DNA of 64,000 bases from an uncultured Aquimarina sp. (GCA_947498785.1 CANMLS010000014.1:1-64000), one strand, 5' to 3'. Shown: positions 18,631 through 27,681, counted from the stretch's first letter. Made by a program: numbers and translations. Notes: a model not told the origin generated them from the sequence alone.

Positions 18631-19332
18631 ATGAAGCTTTTAAAAATCTCACTATTAACCTTATTATTAATCTTTAATTTTTTAAATCTACAGGCGCAAT
18701 CAAAAACTAAATCATATGTCCAAAAAAAAGGGCAAGTATTTGATCTTTTATTTATAAATAGAAAACCTGATGCTAAGTGGAAATTACAGAACTATTTTAA
18801 GACTGTATTTCCTATTGCCAAAAAAATGGGGTATCATCCTTTACCTGGATTAGCAGTCGCAGGAAGTCCGACTCAGGGAAACTACCACCCAGACGCTATG
18901 GTATTTGGGTATTGGGATTCTCTCAATGGTCGAGAAAAATTTTTTCAAGACATAGAAAATACAATCCCTGATTTTCATCAAAAGAGAAGAGATATCTGGT
19001 CAACTTTTGGTCTAACATATTATGAATTAAAAGAAGATCTTTCGTTTCAAATTGATCCTGATAGGTATAATATCACCACGGCATATTGGCATAATGACAA
19101 GCAATCATTCAAGAAATTTAAACAAGAGTGGATACAAAAAAGTAAAACAACTGGTGGTAAGATAGAAATAGAATTTGTAGAGGGTACATCCCCATTTGGA
19201 TATCATTATGACCCAGATTATCTGGTCATCACTTCATGGGAAAATAAAGCCGCTTTTGAAAAATTCTATAAAGAGAATTTAAAAATGAATCACAGTTCGG
19301 TAAAACATGTTAATCAGTTTCAGATTAAGTAA
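18631..19332 (+). CDS. Secreted hypothetical protein, possible ferredoxin-like repeats
   Basis: The start is placed at ATG 18631, so that the signal peptide (MKLLKISLLTLLLIF...LQAQ) is at the N-terminus; an ATG at 18607 would add eight charged residues. The mature protein (about 210 residues) has two similar halves, each with a strand, DxxxxWKLQNYF or KKFKQEW helix and a YxxDxMVF/YDPDYLVIT strand plus W-containing helix. This suggests a dimeric alpha-beta-barrel arrangement. No family name is assigned. Confidence 0.75.
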   Translation: MKLLKISLLTLLLIFNFLNLQAQSKTKSYVQKKGQVFDLLFINRKPDAKWKLQNYFKTVFPIAKKMGYHPLPGLAVAGSPTQGNYHPDAMVFGYWDSLNGREKFFQDIENTIPDFHQKRRDIWSTFGLTYYELKEDLSFQIDPDRYNITTAYWHNDKQSFKKFKQEWIQKSKTTGGKIEIEFVEGTSPFGYHYDPDYLVITSWENKAAFEKFYKENLKMNHSSVKHVNQFQIK

Positions 19333-19352
19333 CTATTTTTAACAATACAAAG

Positions 19353-19390
19353 AGTAGGTAGTTTTACAACAATTTATAAAACTACCTACT
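19353..19390. repeat. Perfect 13-bp inverted repeat upstream of AraC gene
   Basis: AGTAGGTAGTTTT (19353-19365) and its exact complement (19378-19390) are separated by 12 bases, ending 13 bp before the ATG of the AraC gene at 19404. There is no T-run after it on the plus strand, so an operator or leader hairpin is as likely as a terminator. Confidence 0.7.
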
Positions 19391-19403
19391 TAACCCAACA
19401 CTT

Positions 19404-20513
19404 ATGCAAACACTTTTAAATCAATTAGTATATTTTGGATATTTCCAGAGTATATTCTTACTCTTTATTTATATTTTTTCATCAAAAAACAGGAAAAACA
19501 TCAATCGTTATGTAGCTTTTTTGGTGGTCGTCCTTATGATTGGTTTATCAGGGCGTGTACTCTATATATCCGAAGTTTTTGGTAAGAACTTTAGATTCAT
19601 TGCCTTTTCAGAATTTGCAACACTTTTATTTGGATCTACAATCTATTTATTCACTAAATCTTCGCTACTAAACAAGCGTTTTTCATATCAGGATTTGTTA
19701 CACTATCTCCCAGGAATCTTTTACATCATTTTTGTGATTTTTACATTTATGCTTCCTACAGATACGGAAATAGGTTTAAGAGTAAAAAGCGGGGAATTAT
19801 TTCGTACCATAACCATTTTTATTGGTATTGGATTGCTATTCAATATTACCTATTGGGCCATGAGTTTACATTTATTTTTTTCTTTTAGAAAAGAACTACG
19901 AGATGAATTAAGTTATAGCGTAAAAACTCAATTCTTCCTAAATTTCCTTATTGCCATCGGTATCTGTTTATTGTGTTGGGTTATTGTATACTTCATCAGT
20001 ATTTTTGGATTTGAAATGATAGAAAGAACAGCGAGAGAATCGATTTGGCTAAGCATTGCTTTAATTATTCTCTTTATTGCATATTATGGTATGATTTCAC
20101 CAGATTTGTTTAGGATCATTCCTCCTTCAATCCATAAAAAATATGCGCAATCAAAATTATCCAAAAATGATCTCGATCTTCTAAAAATACAATTAGATCA
20201 ATTAATGATCGAGAAAAAACCTTACCTCAACAGAAAATTATTAAAGACAGAGCTTGCAGAAATGCTCGGAGTGAGCAGTCCTGAGATTGCTCGATTACTC
20301 AATGAAAATGTTGGGATGAATTTTTTCGAATACATCAATTACTATCGTATTAAAGAATTTGTAGCATTGGCTAACTCTGAAAAATCCAAAAACCTTACCT
20401 TTTTCGGAATCGCACAAGAGGCTGGTTTCAATTCTAAAACCACTTTCAATAAATCGTTTAAAAAATTGATGGGAACTTCTCCAAAGGAATATTTTAATTC
20501 AATTCAGCAATAA
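19404..20513 (+). CDS. Membrane-bound AraC-family regulator
   Basis: 369 residues: about seven transmembrane helices in the first 235 residues, then a cytosolic AraC domain (about 265-369) with two helix-turn-helix motifs (KTELAEMLGVSSPEIARLLNENVGMNFFEYINYYRI, and FFGIAQEAGFNSKTTFNKSFKKLMGTSPKEY). This 7TM-HTH layout is common in Bacteroidota. The signal sensed is unknown. A perfect inverted repeat sits directly before its start. Confidence 0.9.
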   Translation: MQTLLNQLVYFGYFQSIFLLFIYIFSSKNRKNINRYVAFLVVVLMIGLSGRVLYISEVFGKNFRFIAFSEFATLLFGSTIYLFTKSSLLNKRFSYQDLLHYLPGIFYIIFVIFTFMLPTDTEIGLRVKSGELFRTITIFIGIGLLFNITYWAMSLHLFFSFRKELRDELSYSVKTQFFLNFLIAIGICLLCWVIVYFISIFGFEMIERTARESIWLSIALIILFIAYYGMISPDLFRIIPPSIHKKYAQSKLSKNDLDLLKIQLDQLMIEKKPYLNRKLLKTELAEMLGVSSPEIARLLNENVGMNFFEYINYYRIKEFVALANSEKSKNLTFFGIAQEAGFNSKTTFNKSFKKLMGTSPKEYFNSIQQ

Positions 20514-20668
20514 AAAACAATCAATTCAAATAAAATTCTCTTCATATAATAATCTTGTATCTTGTTATTCTTTTTAATCTGAAATTGATTTATCCATTTC
20601 AAACATTTAAGAAAACTTTCAAAATTAATCGTTAGACATCTTATACCTTTAAACATAAAAACCAATCC

Positions 20669-21089
20669 ATGAAATACATTTATGCTTAGCTTGCCTTATA
20701 ATATTAACCGTTTAGAAGTCGATGGCCAAACCAAACAAGATTCTTTAGCGATTAAACAAGTAGCTCTTGATTATATTGAAGCACAACATAACGTAAAACC
20801 AGAACAATTCGAACGCGCAGCGTATCCAAAAATGGTAAAAAGAACATTTTGGAAGGATACAATCACAAACAAAGAATATTTACTTGAAACCTTTACTGAT
20901 TTTATGGTACTACTCTCTGAATCTTATAATAGTAAAGGAGATAAGTTTCCTGAAAAACCAAAAAAAAGAAGTTATCATACTAGATATTTTTGACAAAACC
21001 GCTTCTGCAAAGCTTATAGCAGATACGTGGATTAATTATATGCACATTATAAAATAAATGAAACCAGAAAAATCGTAAATGTATTATGA
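20669..21089 (+). pseudogene. Broken lumazine-binding/NTF2-like protein gene
   Basis: Three frames together rebuild one protein. The longest piece (from ATG 20682) encodes DSLAIKQVALDYIEAQHNVKPEQFERA and TFTDFMVLLSESYNSKGDKFPEKPKK. An eight-A tract at about 20960 shifts the frame, after which EVIILDIFDKTASAKLIADTWINYMHIIK follows. A second A-tract shift near 21054 leads to INETRKIVNVL and a TGA where family members have TGG (W). The signal-peptide region is also out of frame. At least three lesions mean it is decayed rather than a single sequencing error. Confidence 0.8.
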
Positions 21090-21140
21090 CAATTTAATGA
21101 TTCCTCTAAGCATCGATTTACATTTCAAAACATCCTTTTA

Positions 21141-21710
21141 ATGAAACAAATAATAATCATATTCGGAATGTTTTTTACCGTATTTACGGCAGCTCAGACA
21201 AAGTTTGAACGAGAATATCGAATCAGACCAGATATTGTACCTCCAAAAGCATTATCATTTATAGATAGTTGTTTTTTTAAAAACACTATAAAATGGTATG
21301 CAGAAGAAAGTCAAGACGGAAAGACAATAGAAGCTAAAACCAAAAAGAACAAGGCACGATTTAGTATTGAGTTTGATACTCTAGGAAACCCTATCGATAT
21401 TGAGAAAACTATACATTTTAAAACACTTCCTAAGGAAACAAAAACAAATATTACTCGTCCATTAGATTCTGTTTTTACCAAATATACTATTGTCAAAACA
21501 CAAATACAATGGAAATCAGATCGACAAACATTATTAAGTTTGATGCAGGAAAAAGCATCAAAAGATTCTTATACCACCCTTTATGAGATTGTCATAAAAG
21601 GTAAAAGAGAAAAAAATTATCATTTGTATGAAGTCTTAATTGATCCAAAGGGAACTATTATAAAATTTCTTGAGATCGTACAGCGTAATTCTGATAATAT
21701 ACAGTTTTAG
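21141..21710 (+). CDS. Secreted PepSY-like hypothetical protein
   Basis: 189 residues with signal peptide (MKQIIIIFGMFFTVFTAAQ). The mature part holds PPKALSFIDSCFF, WYAEES, FSIEFDTLGNPIDIEKTI, and later YEVLIDPKGTIIKFLEI. This strand-helix-strand pattern is like periplasmic PepSY/BLIP-type domains. It ends 2 bp before a DUF2490 gene, so the pair is an operon at the envelope. Confidence 0.7.
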   Translation: MKQIIIIFGMFFTVFTAAQTKFEREYRIRPDIVPPKALSFIDSCFFKNTIKWYAEESQDGKTIEAKTKKNKARFSIEFDTLGNPIDIEKTIHFKTLPKETKTNITRPLDSVFTKYTIVKTQIQWKSDRQTLLSLMQEKASKDSYTTLYEIVIKGKREKNYHLYEVLIDPKGTIIKFLEIVQRNSDNIQF

Positions 21711-21712
21711 TC

Positions 21713-22420
21713 ATGCATAACACCACCATAAAAATTCTATTTCTAGTTTTGTGTATCAATTTACTAACACATGATATACTCGCTCAAAGTGAATTCTCAA
21801 GTGGTATACTTCCCAAATTCACATTATCTTCAAAACTTTCTAATCGTACAAAATTAATTAATGCCATAGAATCACGACAAGTATTCATCGATGATACAGA
21901 AGAAAATTCATTTCAATATTCTTATATTCTTACTGATTTAACTTCTCTGATTTCTACAAAAATTGGAGCTCATGGAGTGCTTAATGGTGGATATTTATTT
22001 AGAATAAAGGATGATGAGATTATTCATCGCACAATTCAACAGTACAATTATGTTCAACTACTTCATGTAGGCCGAATTGGTCATCGCTTGGCAACAGATC
22101 AAACTTTTACGAGTAATGAAGCTCCAGAATTTCGTTTGAGATATAGAGTAACCTATGAAAAACCGTTATCAGGAGAACAAATTGACTCCAAAGAATTCTA
22201 TCTTAAGTTTAGTAACGAATATCTTGGATCATATCAACAAAATGAAACAGATTTAGAAATCAGACTTCTGCCTTTTCTGGGATACGAGTTCAATAGAAGA
22301 AGTAAGACTGAATTTGGTTTAGACTATCGAATTAGTAATTTCTTTAATTCTGATACCAAACATAAACTTTGGGTAAGTATACATTGGCTCTATACCATTG
22401 ATATACGTAAAAAGAAATAA
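21713..22420 (+). CDS. DUF2490 outer-membrane protein
   Basis: 235 residues with signal peptide ending DILAQ. Alternating hydrophobic/polar strands with a FRLRYRVTYEKPL motif and a terminal WVSIHWLYTIDIR are typical of DUF2490 beta-barrels. It is translated right after the PepSY-like protein. Function unknown. Confidence 0.75.
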   Translation: MHNTTIKILFLVLCINLLTHDILAQSEFSSGILPKFTLSSKLSNRTKLINAIESRQVFIDDTEENSFQYSYILTDLTSLISTKIGAHGVLNGGYLFRIKDDEIIHRTIQQYNYVQLLHVGRIGHRLATDQTFTSNEAPEFRLRYRVTYEKPLSGEQIDSKEFYLKFSNEYLGSYQQNETDLEIRLLPFLGYEFNRRSKTEFGLDYRISNFFNSDTKHKLWVSIHWLYTIDIRKKK

Positions 22421-22553
22421 CTTTTATTCTTAGTATTATTTACCTCAACAAGGAAAATATTTATTACTTCATAAATTCTTCTTCTCCTTTTCCTTTGTAA
22501 ACACAGGCTTTCACCTCTTACCGACATGTTTTCTATTTTTTTTCACTCTTGCG

Positions 22554-22579
22554 TGTAACAATTCATTGTGTTCTGCATC
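22554..22579 (+). promoter_or_regulatory. Candidate ECF promoter, TGTAAC-N15-GCATC
   Basis: TGTAAC, 15 bases, GCATC, ending 35 bp before the hydrolase ATG of the operon that encodes an ECF sigma factor. The same arrangement (TGTAAC-N15-GTATC) occurs before the gene at 30515. Autoregulation is inferred. Confidence 0.4.
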
Positions 22580-22614
22580 AAAGGGAAAAATAAATCTTAA
22601 AAACAATAAAAAAC

Positions 22615-23454
22615 ATGAAAACATTAAAAATCACCATTGTATTATTAGCAATCGTTAGTTTGGGATTTGGTCAAACATCAGCTTTTAAAGTTAAAGTTGT
22701 AGGAAAAGGAACTCCGGTATTATTTTTACCTGGGTTTACAACTCCCGGATCTATTTGGGAGGAGACTGTTGATCATTTAACTTCAAAAAATGAGGCTCAT
22801 CTTATTTCTTATGCAGGTTTTAATGGTAATCAACCTATCCCAATGCCCTGGTATGACACCATAAAAAAAGAATTGATAACCTATATCAAAACTAAAAACC
22901 TAACTAATGTCAAAATAATCGGACATAGTATGGGAGGAAATCTAGCTACCGATCTTGCTGCGGCATTACCTGATACTATAACTAGTATGATTATCGTAGA
23001 TGCAATACCCTGTATGCGTGAGCTTATGATGCCAGGAGTCCCAGAAAGTAATATACAATACGAAAGTCCTTATAATAAGCAGATACTTGCTATGGAAGAA
23101 GCACAATTTAAACAAACTGCGACTATGATGGCTCAAAATATGACGAATAAAAAAGAAAAAGTAAATACTTTGATCCATTGGATTATGGAGGCAGATCGTA
23201 AAACTTATGTTTATGGATATACCGATTTATTAAAACTAGATTTAAGAAGAGTACTTAATAAGGTTACTGCAAAAACTCTAATTTTAGGTGCATCATTCCC
23301 CAACGTCGAAATTGCAAAATCCAATTATGAAAAACAATATGCTACCTTAACAAACAAAACCATAAAAATGGCATCAGACAGTAAACACTTCATTATGTTT
23401 GACCAACCAGAATGGTTTTATGCACAAGTAAATGCATTTTTAGCAAATGAGTAA
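22615..23454 (+). CDS. Secreted alpha/beta hydrolase
   Basis: 279 residues with signal peptide (ending LGFGQ). The oxyanion strand VLFLPGFTTPGSIW and the nucleophile elbow GHSMGGN (S105) are clear; a late DSKHFIMFDQPEWF supplies the catalytic His. Substrate unknown. It overlaps the sigma factor gene downstream by 8 nt, an unusual partnership suggesting its product or function is tied to that regulator. Confidence 0.9.
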   Translation: MKTLKITIVLLAIVSLGFGQTSAFKVKVVGKGTPVLFLPGFTTPGSIWEETVDHLTSKNEAHLISYAGFNGNQPIPMPWYDTIKKELITYIKTKNLTNVKIIGHSMGGNLATDLAAALPDTITSMIIVDAIPCMRELMMPGVPESNIQYESPYNKQILAMEEAQFKQTATMMAQNMTNKKEKVNTLIHWIMEADRKTYVYGYTDLLKLDLRRVLNKVTAKTLILGASFPNVEIAKSNYEKQYATLTNKTIKMASDSKHFIMFDQPEWFYAQVNAFLANE

Positions 23455-23944
23455 AAAGAATCAACAACTTTTCGAAACCGTGTATCGAGAATGTTATCCT
23501 ATGGTACGACAAATGTGCCTGGGTTTCATGAAAGGAAATATTGATCTGGCCAATGATCTTTCACAAGAAGTATTCATTAACATCTGGAATGCTCTTCTTA
23601 ATTTCAAAGGCAAATCCACTCATAAAACATGGGTATATCGAATAACTGTAAACACATGTCTTCAATACATTAGAAAAGAAAAAAAGAAAAATCGACTATC
23701 CATGGATAAAATAGAACACGCATTGGTTGATGAATCTCAAAATCCAGAACCTGATCAGGAACAAGGATTATACAAAGCCATCGGACAATTAGAAGAACTG
23801 GATAGATTAATGATCATGATGGTATTAGAAGGGCAAGATTATGATACGATATCTAATGTTCTAGGTATCAAACCTACTAATGTTAGGGTAAAAATTCACA
23901 GAATAAAAAAACGTCTTAAAAAAATATTAGAACATGAAAAATGA
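23447..23944 (+). CDS. ECF-type RNA polymerase sigma factor
   Basis: 165 residues with region 2 (DLANDLSQEVFINIWNALLNFKGKSTHKTWVYRITVNTCLQYIRKEKK) and region 4 (DRLMIMMVLEGQDYDTISNVLGIKPTNVRVKIHRIKKRL). It overlaps the hydrolase gene before it and the membrane protein after it, so the three are one translation-coupled operon. The following protein takes the usual anti-sigma position. Confidence 0.92.
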   Translation: MSKKNQQLFETVYRECYPMVRQMCLGFMKGNIDLANDLSQEVFINIWNALLNFKGKSTHKTWVYRITVNTCLQYIRKEKKKNRLSMDKIEHALVDESQNPEPDQEQGLYKAIGQLEELDRLMIMMVLEGQDYDTISNVLGIKPTNVRVKIHRIKKRLKKILEHEK

Positions 23945-24542
23945 ATTTGATGAATTACAAAGCAAATGGCTCAAAGAAAAAAAAGATATAGAAAATAGTC
24001 CCGAAGTAATTAATAAAACTTTAGTTTCTATAACTGCAAAGAAAAATTCTGGTATCCGTTTTCATTATGGCAACATCGCTGTATTATCTATTACTTTAAT
24101 CGGTATTGCCGCTTTTTTCTACTTTGTTGCTCCAGTAAAAGAAACCTTAAGTAGAATTGGAGTAACGCTTATGTTAGGAGGATTATTGACCAGAATTGTA
24201 ATAGAATATATAAGCGTATTAAAATCAAAGAAAATTGATCTCATAGATAGTGTACTAGAAGCAACAAACAACACCATTACTTTTCATAAATTCAGAAAGC
24301 AAATTCATGGCCCGGTAACTATCATTATTGTAGCATTATACTCTATAGGGTTTTATATAATCACTCCAGAATTTAGTCTCTATTTCAGTACCTGGAAAAT
24401 GATTCTCATAGATGCTTCTTATATTATCGGAGCTATTATCTTTATTAGTTTTATCAGAAAAAGTATTAAAAAAGAAATTAAAACATTGTTAGAAATTATT
24501 GAGTTAAGAAATAAAATGGTAGAAGAAACAGAAACAGTTTGA
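23934..24542 (+). CDS. Four-helix membrane protein, possible anti-sigma partner
   Basis: 202 residues: about 40 cytosolic N-terminal residues (FDELQSKWLKEKKDIENSPE), then four transmembrane segments (about 45-65, 74-92, 123-143, 153-172) and a charged C-terminal helix. The position, overlapping the sigma gene by 11 nt, fits an anti-sigma factor, but no ZAS-type zinc motif is present, so this is inference. Confidence 0.75.
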   Translation: MKNEFDELQSKWLKEKKDIENSPEVINKTLVSITAKKNSGIRFHYGNIAVLSITLIGIAAFFYFVAPVKETLSRIGVTLMLGGLLTRIVIEYISVLKSKKIDLIDSVLEATNNTITFHKFRKQIHGPVTIIIVALYSIGFYIITPEFSLYFSTWKMILIDASYIIGAIIFISFIRKSIKKEIKTLLEIIELRNKMVEETETV

Positions 24543-24627
24543 TTATAAAAATAAACCGCAACCTTTCATAAAATTATACATCTATAGTATATAAGCAATC
24601 AAATTACAAATCACTAATCGTTCTTTA

Positions 24628-25083
24628 ATGAAAATTTTTCATCGTATATGGTTTGTAGCATTAATATGTACATCATGTAATTTTGATGATAATGGTAATA
24701 GTTCAATAAAACTAGAGTTGAAAAGTGTAGTATAAGTAAGTATTACTAATCCCAAATTCACTATTTCGGTTTATGGTATTGATAATAGCTATGCAGATGT
24801 TACGGCCACACTAATCACTACTCAAAACTTTGAGTCTAATGAACTACCTGTGACTATAGCGCTTACAATTCCATCTAATCCAGAGTCTATGATAGAACCC
24901 AATACAGGAAATGGAGATCTGCTATATTATCTAGCTGTAAAATGGGATAATGACAACAATAATAAAATATGTAATAGAGATATTTCTATTGATTATAATA
25001 CAGAAACTGATTTTATTAATTTAAACCCTCTGGTCATTCAAGAAGTATTTGTTTCTGAAATTAAGACACTCCCCTGCGAGTAA
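24628..25083 (+). pseudogene. Lipoprotein gene with in-frame TAA
   Basis: ATG 24628 starts MKIFHRIWFV with lipobox CTSC, reads 35 codons, hits TAA at 24733-24735, and continues in the same frame for 115 codons (VSITNPKFTISVYGIDNSYADVT ... VIQEVFVSEIKTLPCE). No frameshift is needed, so a single nonsense mutation broke a roughly 150-residue lipoprotein. The downstream half could be translated from an internal start, but it would lack a signal peptide. Confidence 0.7.
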
Positions 25084-25311
25084 AACAGAACAAACATTAA
25101 GGAGCACATATATTTAGATTTTTAAACTCTTTTTTGAAGATACCTTATCTTTACTACAAAAATATCAGAGCGCTTTACCTACAAACATTACTTCTTTATA
25201 ATATCTGTCCCGATACTGTGCATACTTGTCCTTCTACAAGAGTATGTATAAGTTTAACTTTGACCTAGTTTAAACTATTTTTTATTACATCATTAAATTA
25301 ATCAAAAAACA

Positions 25312-26379
25312 ATGTCAAAGTTAATCGTATCCCTCATTTTTTTTATTACCATATCAGCAACATCAAAGACATCGATACAACAATCGCAAAAGATATATGT
25401 CTGTCCTCCTTGTGCCAGTAGTTGTGATACTATAAAATTTAACAAACCCCTAATTTGTCCTCACTGCAATATGAAACTTATCGCAAAAGAAGAATTAAAA
25501 AAAGACACTCTTAAAAGGAAAAAAATAGCCTTCTATTTGCAACCTGGTGTAGAAATACTAGATTTTGGCGGACCAATGGAAGTATTTGCTTATGCCAATT
25601 TTGAAGTATTTACGGTTTCAAAAACTAAAGATCCCATTACATCACAAGGAATATTAAAAATACTCCCTGACTATAGTCATAAAGATGCTCCTCAAGCAGA
25701 TATTTTAGCTTTTTTTGGAGGTAATAATTCTGCTTTTAACGATCCAGAAGTAATTAATTGGATCAAAACCCAAGAAAAAACCGAATATCATTTCTCTGTA
25801 TGTACCGGAGCTTTTGCTCTAGCCAAATCTGGAGTTTTAAAAGGTAAAACAGCCACTACGTTTCATAGTGCATTAGACAAACTAGAAAAAGAATATCCAG
25901 AAATCAATGTCAGAAAAGATGTAAGGTTTGTAGATAACGGAAAAGTAATCACTACCGCTGGTATTTCTGCGGGTATCGATGGAGCATTACACCTTGTAGC
26001 AAAACTAAAAGGTTTTAATGAAGCTAGGAAAATAGCATATTATATGGAATATGATAAGTGGGTTCCTGGGGAAGGGTTAATATTATCTGATGATAACCCC
26101 TATAAAGAATTAGACGATAGTCAAAGTTTAGAAATTTATACGGGAGTATATAAGTATCTAAATAACACTACCGTAGAGCTAAAAATTAATCCACGAGAAA
26201 AATCATTGTACGCTATAATCGATAGTATGAAGCATCCAATTTTTCATGTAAACAATACTACATTTACAGACATAGGTAATACTGAAATAATTACTTTTAC
26301 AATGGATAAAAACAAGAAAATAACTGGTTTTACATCCTCAGAACATCCTAACACTATATTTCACAGGTTAAATAAATAA
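25312..26379 (+). CDS. DJ-1/PfpI protein with N-terminal metal ribbon and C-terminal DUF3471-like domain
   Basis: 355 residues in three parts. Residues 1-60 are a signal-like segment plus a cysteine ribbon (CPPC at 31-34, C38, CPHC at 49-52) like the heavy-metal-binding domain of copper proteins. Residues 70-260 are a DJ-1/PfpI glutamine-amidotransferase fold with the nucleophile elbow SVCTGAF (C164) and the conserved TTAGISAGIDGALHL. Residues 268-355 (LEIYTGVYKYLNNTTVELKI...ITGFTSSE) resemble the DUF3471 lipocalin-like tail. It is probably a periplasmic, metal-linked DJ-1 protein. Confidence 0.82.
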   Translation: MSKLIVSLIFFITISATSKTSIQQSQKIYVCPPCASSCDTIKFNKPLICPHCNMKLIAKEELKKDTLKRKKIAFYLQPGVEILDFGGPMEVFAYANFEVFTVSKTKDPITSQGILKILPDYSHKDAPQADILAFFGGNNSAFNDPEVINWIKTQEKTEYHFSVCTGAFALAKSGVLKGKTATTFHSALDKLEKEYPEINVRKDVRFVDNGKVITTAGISAGIDGALHLVAKLKGFNEARKIAYYMEYDKWVPGEGLILSDDNPYKELDDSQSLEIYTGVYKYLNNTTVELKINPREKSLYAIIDSMKHPIFHVNNTTFTDIGNTEIITFTMDKNKKITGFTSSEHPNTIFHRLNK

Positions 26380-26468
26380 CTATTATAATAACTTAAGCCT
26401 CCTCTTTCTTATACAATAAGATTAGTAATATAATCGATTTTCTAATGAATGTATAAATTAAGGATAAC

Positions 26469-26498
26469 TCCTCGCTAGTTTCAAAAAATTAGTGAGGA
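26469..26498. repeat. Inverted repeat after the DJ-1-like gene
   Basis: CCTCGCTAG and TTAGTGAGG pair with one or two mismatches around a short A-rich loop. Possible transcription end between the convergent genes. Confidence 0.4.
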
Positions 26499-26620
26499 TG
26501 TCATACCCTTTAGGATTATAACAGTTTTTCCTGCAGTATATTTAAGTCTTCTGGCAATCAATATTCTTTTCCTAGCATATACAAAGTAAATCCCTGCGCC
26601 AAAAACAAGCTTCCCGGCAG

Positions 26621-26760
26621 CAGGGACGCCTCATCATCATGCAGGGAAGCATTACCAGAGTGCCGGGAGCTATCAATCTATTGCCGGGAGGCATGAGATA
26701 GCCGCCGGGAGAGGTCATCTCTATACCAGGAAGCAGTAAACTACTGCCGGGGCGAGTGAT
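26621..26760. repeat. 21-bp GC-rich tandem repeat, seven degenerate units
   Basis: A core like GCCGGGAG/GCAGGGA recurs with exact 21-bp spacing: the GGGA positions start at 26623, 26644, 26665, 26686, 26707, 26728 and 26749. The stretch is far more GC-rich than the surroundings. It begins about 10 bp beyond the stop codon of the minus-strand gene at 26770-27477. On the minus strand it stays open in that gene's own frame, giving heptads such as PPGNRLI, APGTLVM and SPGGYLM until TAG at 26572-26574. Confidence 0.85.
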
Positions 26761-26769
26761 ATCAAGGGA

Positions 26770-27477
26770 TTATTTTTTATAATACCTGCTTATATATCCT
26801 TTAAATCGATCTGGTTGATCTTTAAACACATATTTACCCGCATCCCGCACCTCATCTACTGCTTCTTTTAAATGTGTAAAGGCTTTATCACGCAACAGTT
26901 TGGCAGAAGAGTTTTCTAGAATAGCTCCGTTAGCTTTGGCAAGCAGTTCTGCCATAGTATTAGACAGATTTGCCGCTGTATCTAGTTTGGTAAGTTTAAA
27001 TTTTACCTTATCAAGTTCTTGGCTATTACTTTTGCCCAATACGCTAAGATCACTAAGATCTTGTATCATATCAGCATTACCGACCCCATTGGCAATCTCA
27101 CGTACTCGACCTAACAAATCGACACGTTTTCTAAACGCATATCTAAAATCATCTAGCAGATCATCTCTAAGCTCGTAGGCTTTTGGAGATTCTTCTTTCC
27201 AGGTTTTATTGGCTTCTTCCTGCCCATAGCGTTCACTAACCCATACCGATTGGGCATGACGCAATGCTCCTGCACGAATAGGTAACTCCTCGGCATAGCT
27301 ATCCCAGATCAAACCTGAGTTATTCACCAGGTCATTTTTATCAAGGGTAGCCCATACATAAAGATTTTCTGCTTCTTGCAGGATATTATCTACCGGTATA
27401 TTAGGTGTTTTTACTTCATCTGCCGACATGGCATTAAAAACAGGGAGCTTTTGCTCAAAATTGTCTTTAGACATCAT
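26770..27477 (-). CDS. Hypothetical helical protein (Bacteroidota-specific)
   Basis: 235 residues, acidic and helical, without signal peptide. Conserved-looking blocks are LPIRAGALRHAQSVWVSERYG, ADMIQDLSDLSVLGKSN and AFTHLKEAVDEVRDAGKYVF. I recall similar proteins of unknown function in flavobacteria. Its GC content is visibly higher than that of its neighbours, and the 21-bp repeat follows directly after the stop codon. Starts at either of two adjacent ATGs (27477 or 27474). Confidence 0.8.
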   Translation of the reverse strand: MMSKDNFEQKLPVFNAMSADEVKTPNIPVDNILQEAENLYVWATLDKNDLVNNSGLIWDSYAEELPIRAGALRHAQSVWVSERYGQEEANKTWKEESPKAYELRDDLLDDFRYAFRKRVDLLGRVREIANGVGNADMIQDLSDLSVLGKSNSQELDKVKFKLTKLDTAANLSNTMAELLAKANGAILENSSAKLLRDKAFTHLKEAVDEVRDAGKYVFKDQPDRFKGYISRYYKK

Positions 27478-27673
27478 TGTTTGTTTTAAAATGTTATTAT
27501 TAATTTAACTACAAGGATAAGAGATAGTAGTTTCAAATTTCGAGACTGACATTAATAATATGATTTTATCCTGTTTTTTTTGAAGGAAACTATATTTTCA
27601 ATACCAGAACAAAAAAATCTTTCTATTTAAAAAAAATCAATTGATTTAGGCATATTTGACCTGTACCGATTCT

Positions 27674-27681
27674 TATATTTG
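27674..27681 (+). promoter_or_regulatory. TAnnTTTG -7 element before the MepB-like gene
   Basis: TATATTTG, with a TTTG 15 bp upstream (27655-27658), 51 bp before the ATG. The spacing is slightly shorter than usual. Confidence 0.45.

Noticed and set aside
26900..27178. 92-codon plus-strand frame
   Set aside because: Shadow of the 235-residue minus-strand gene, serine/leucine-rich as expected for an antisense frame.
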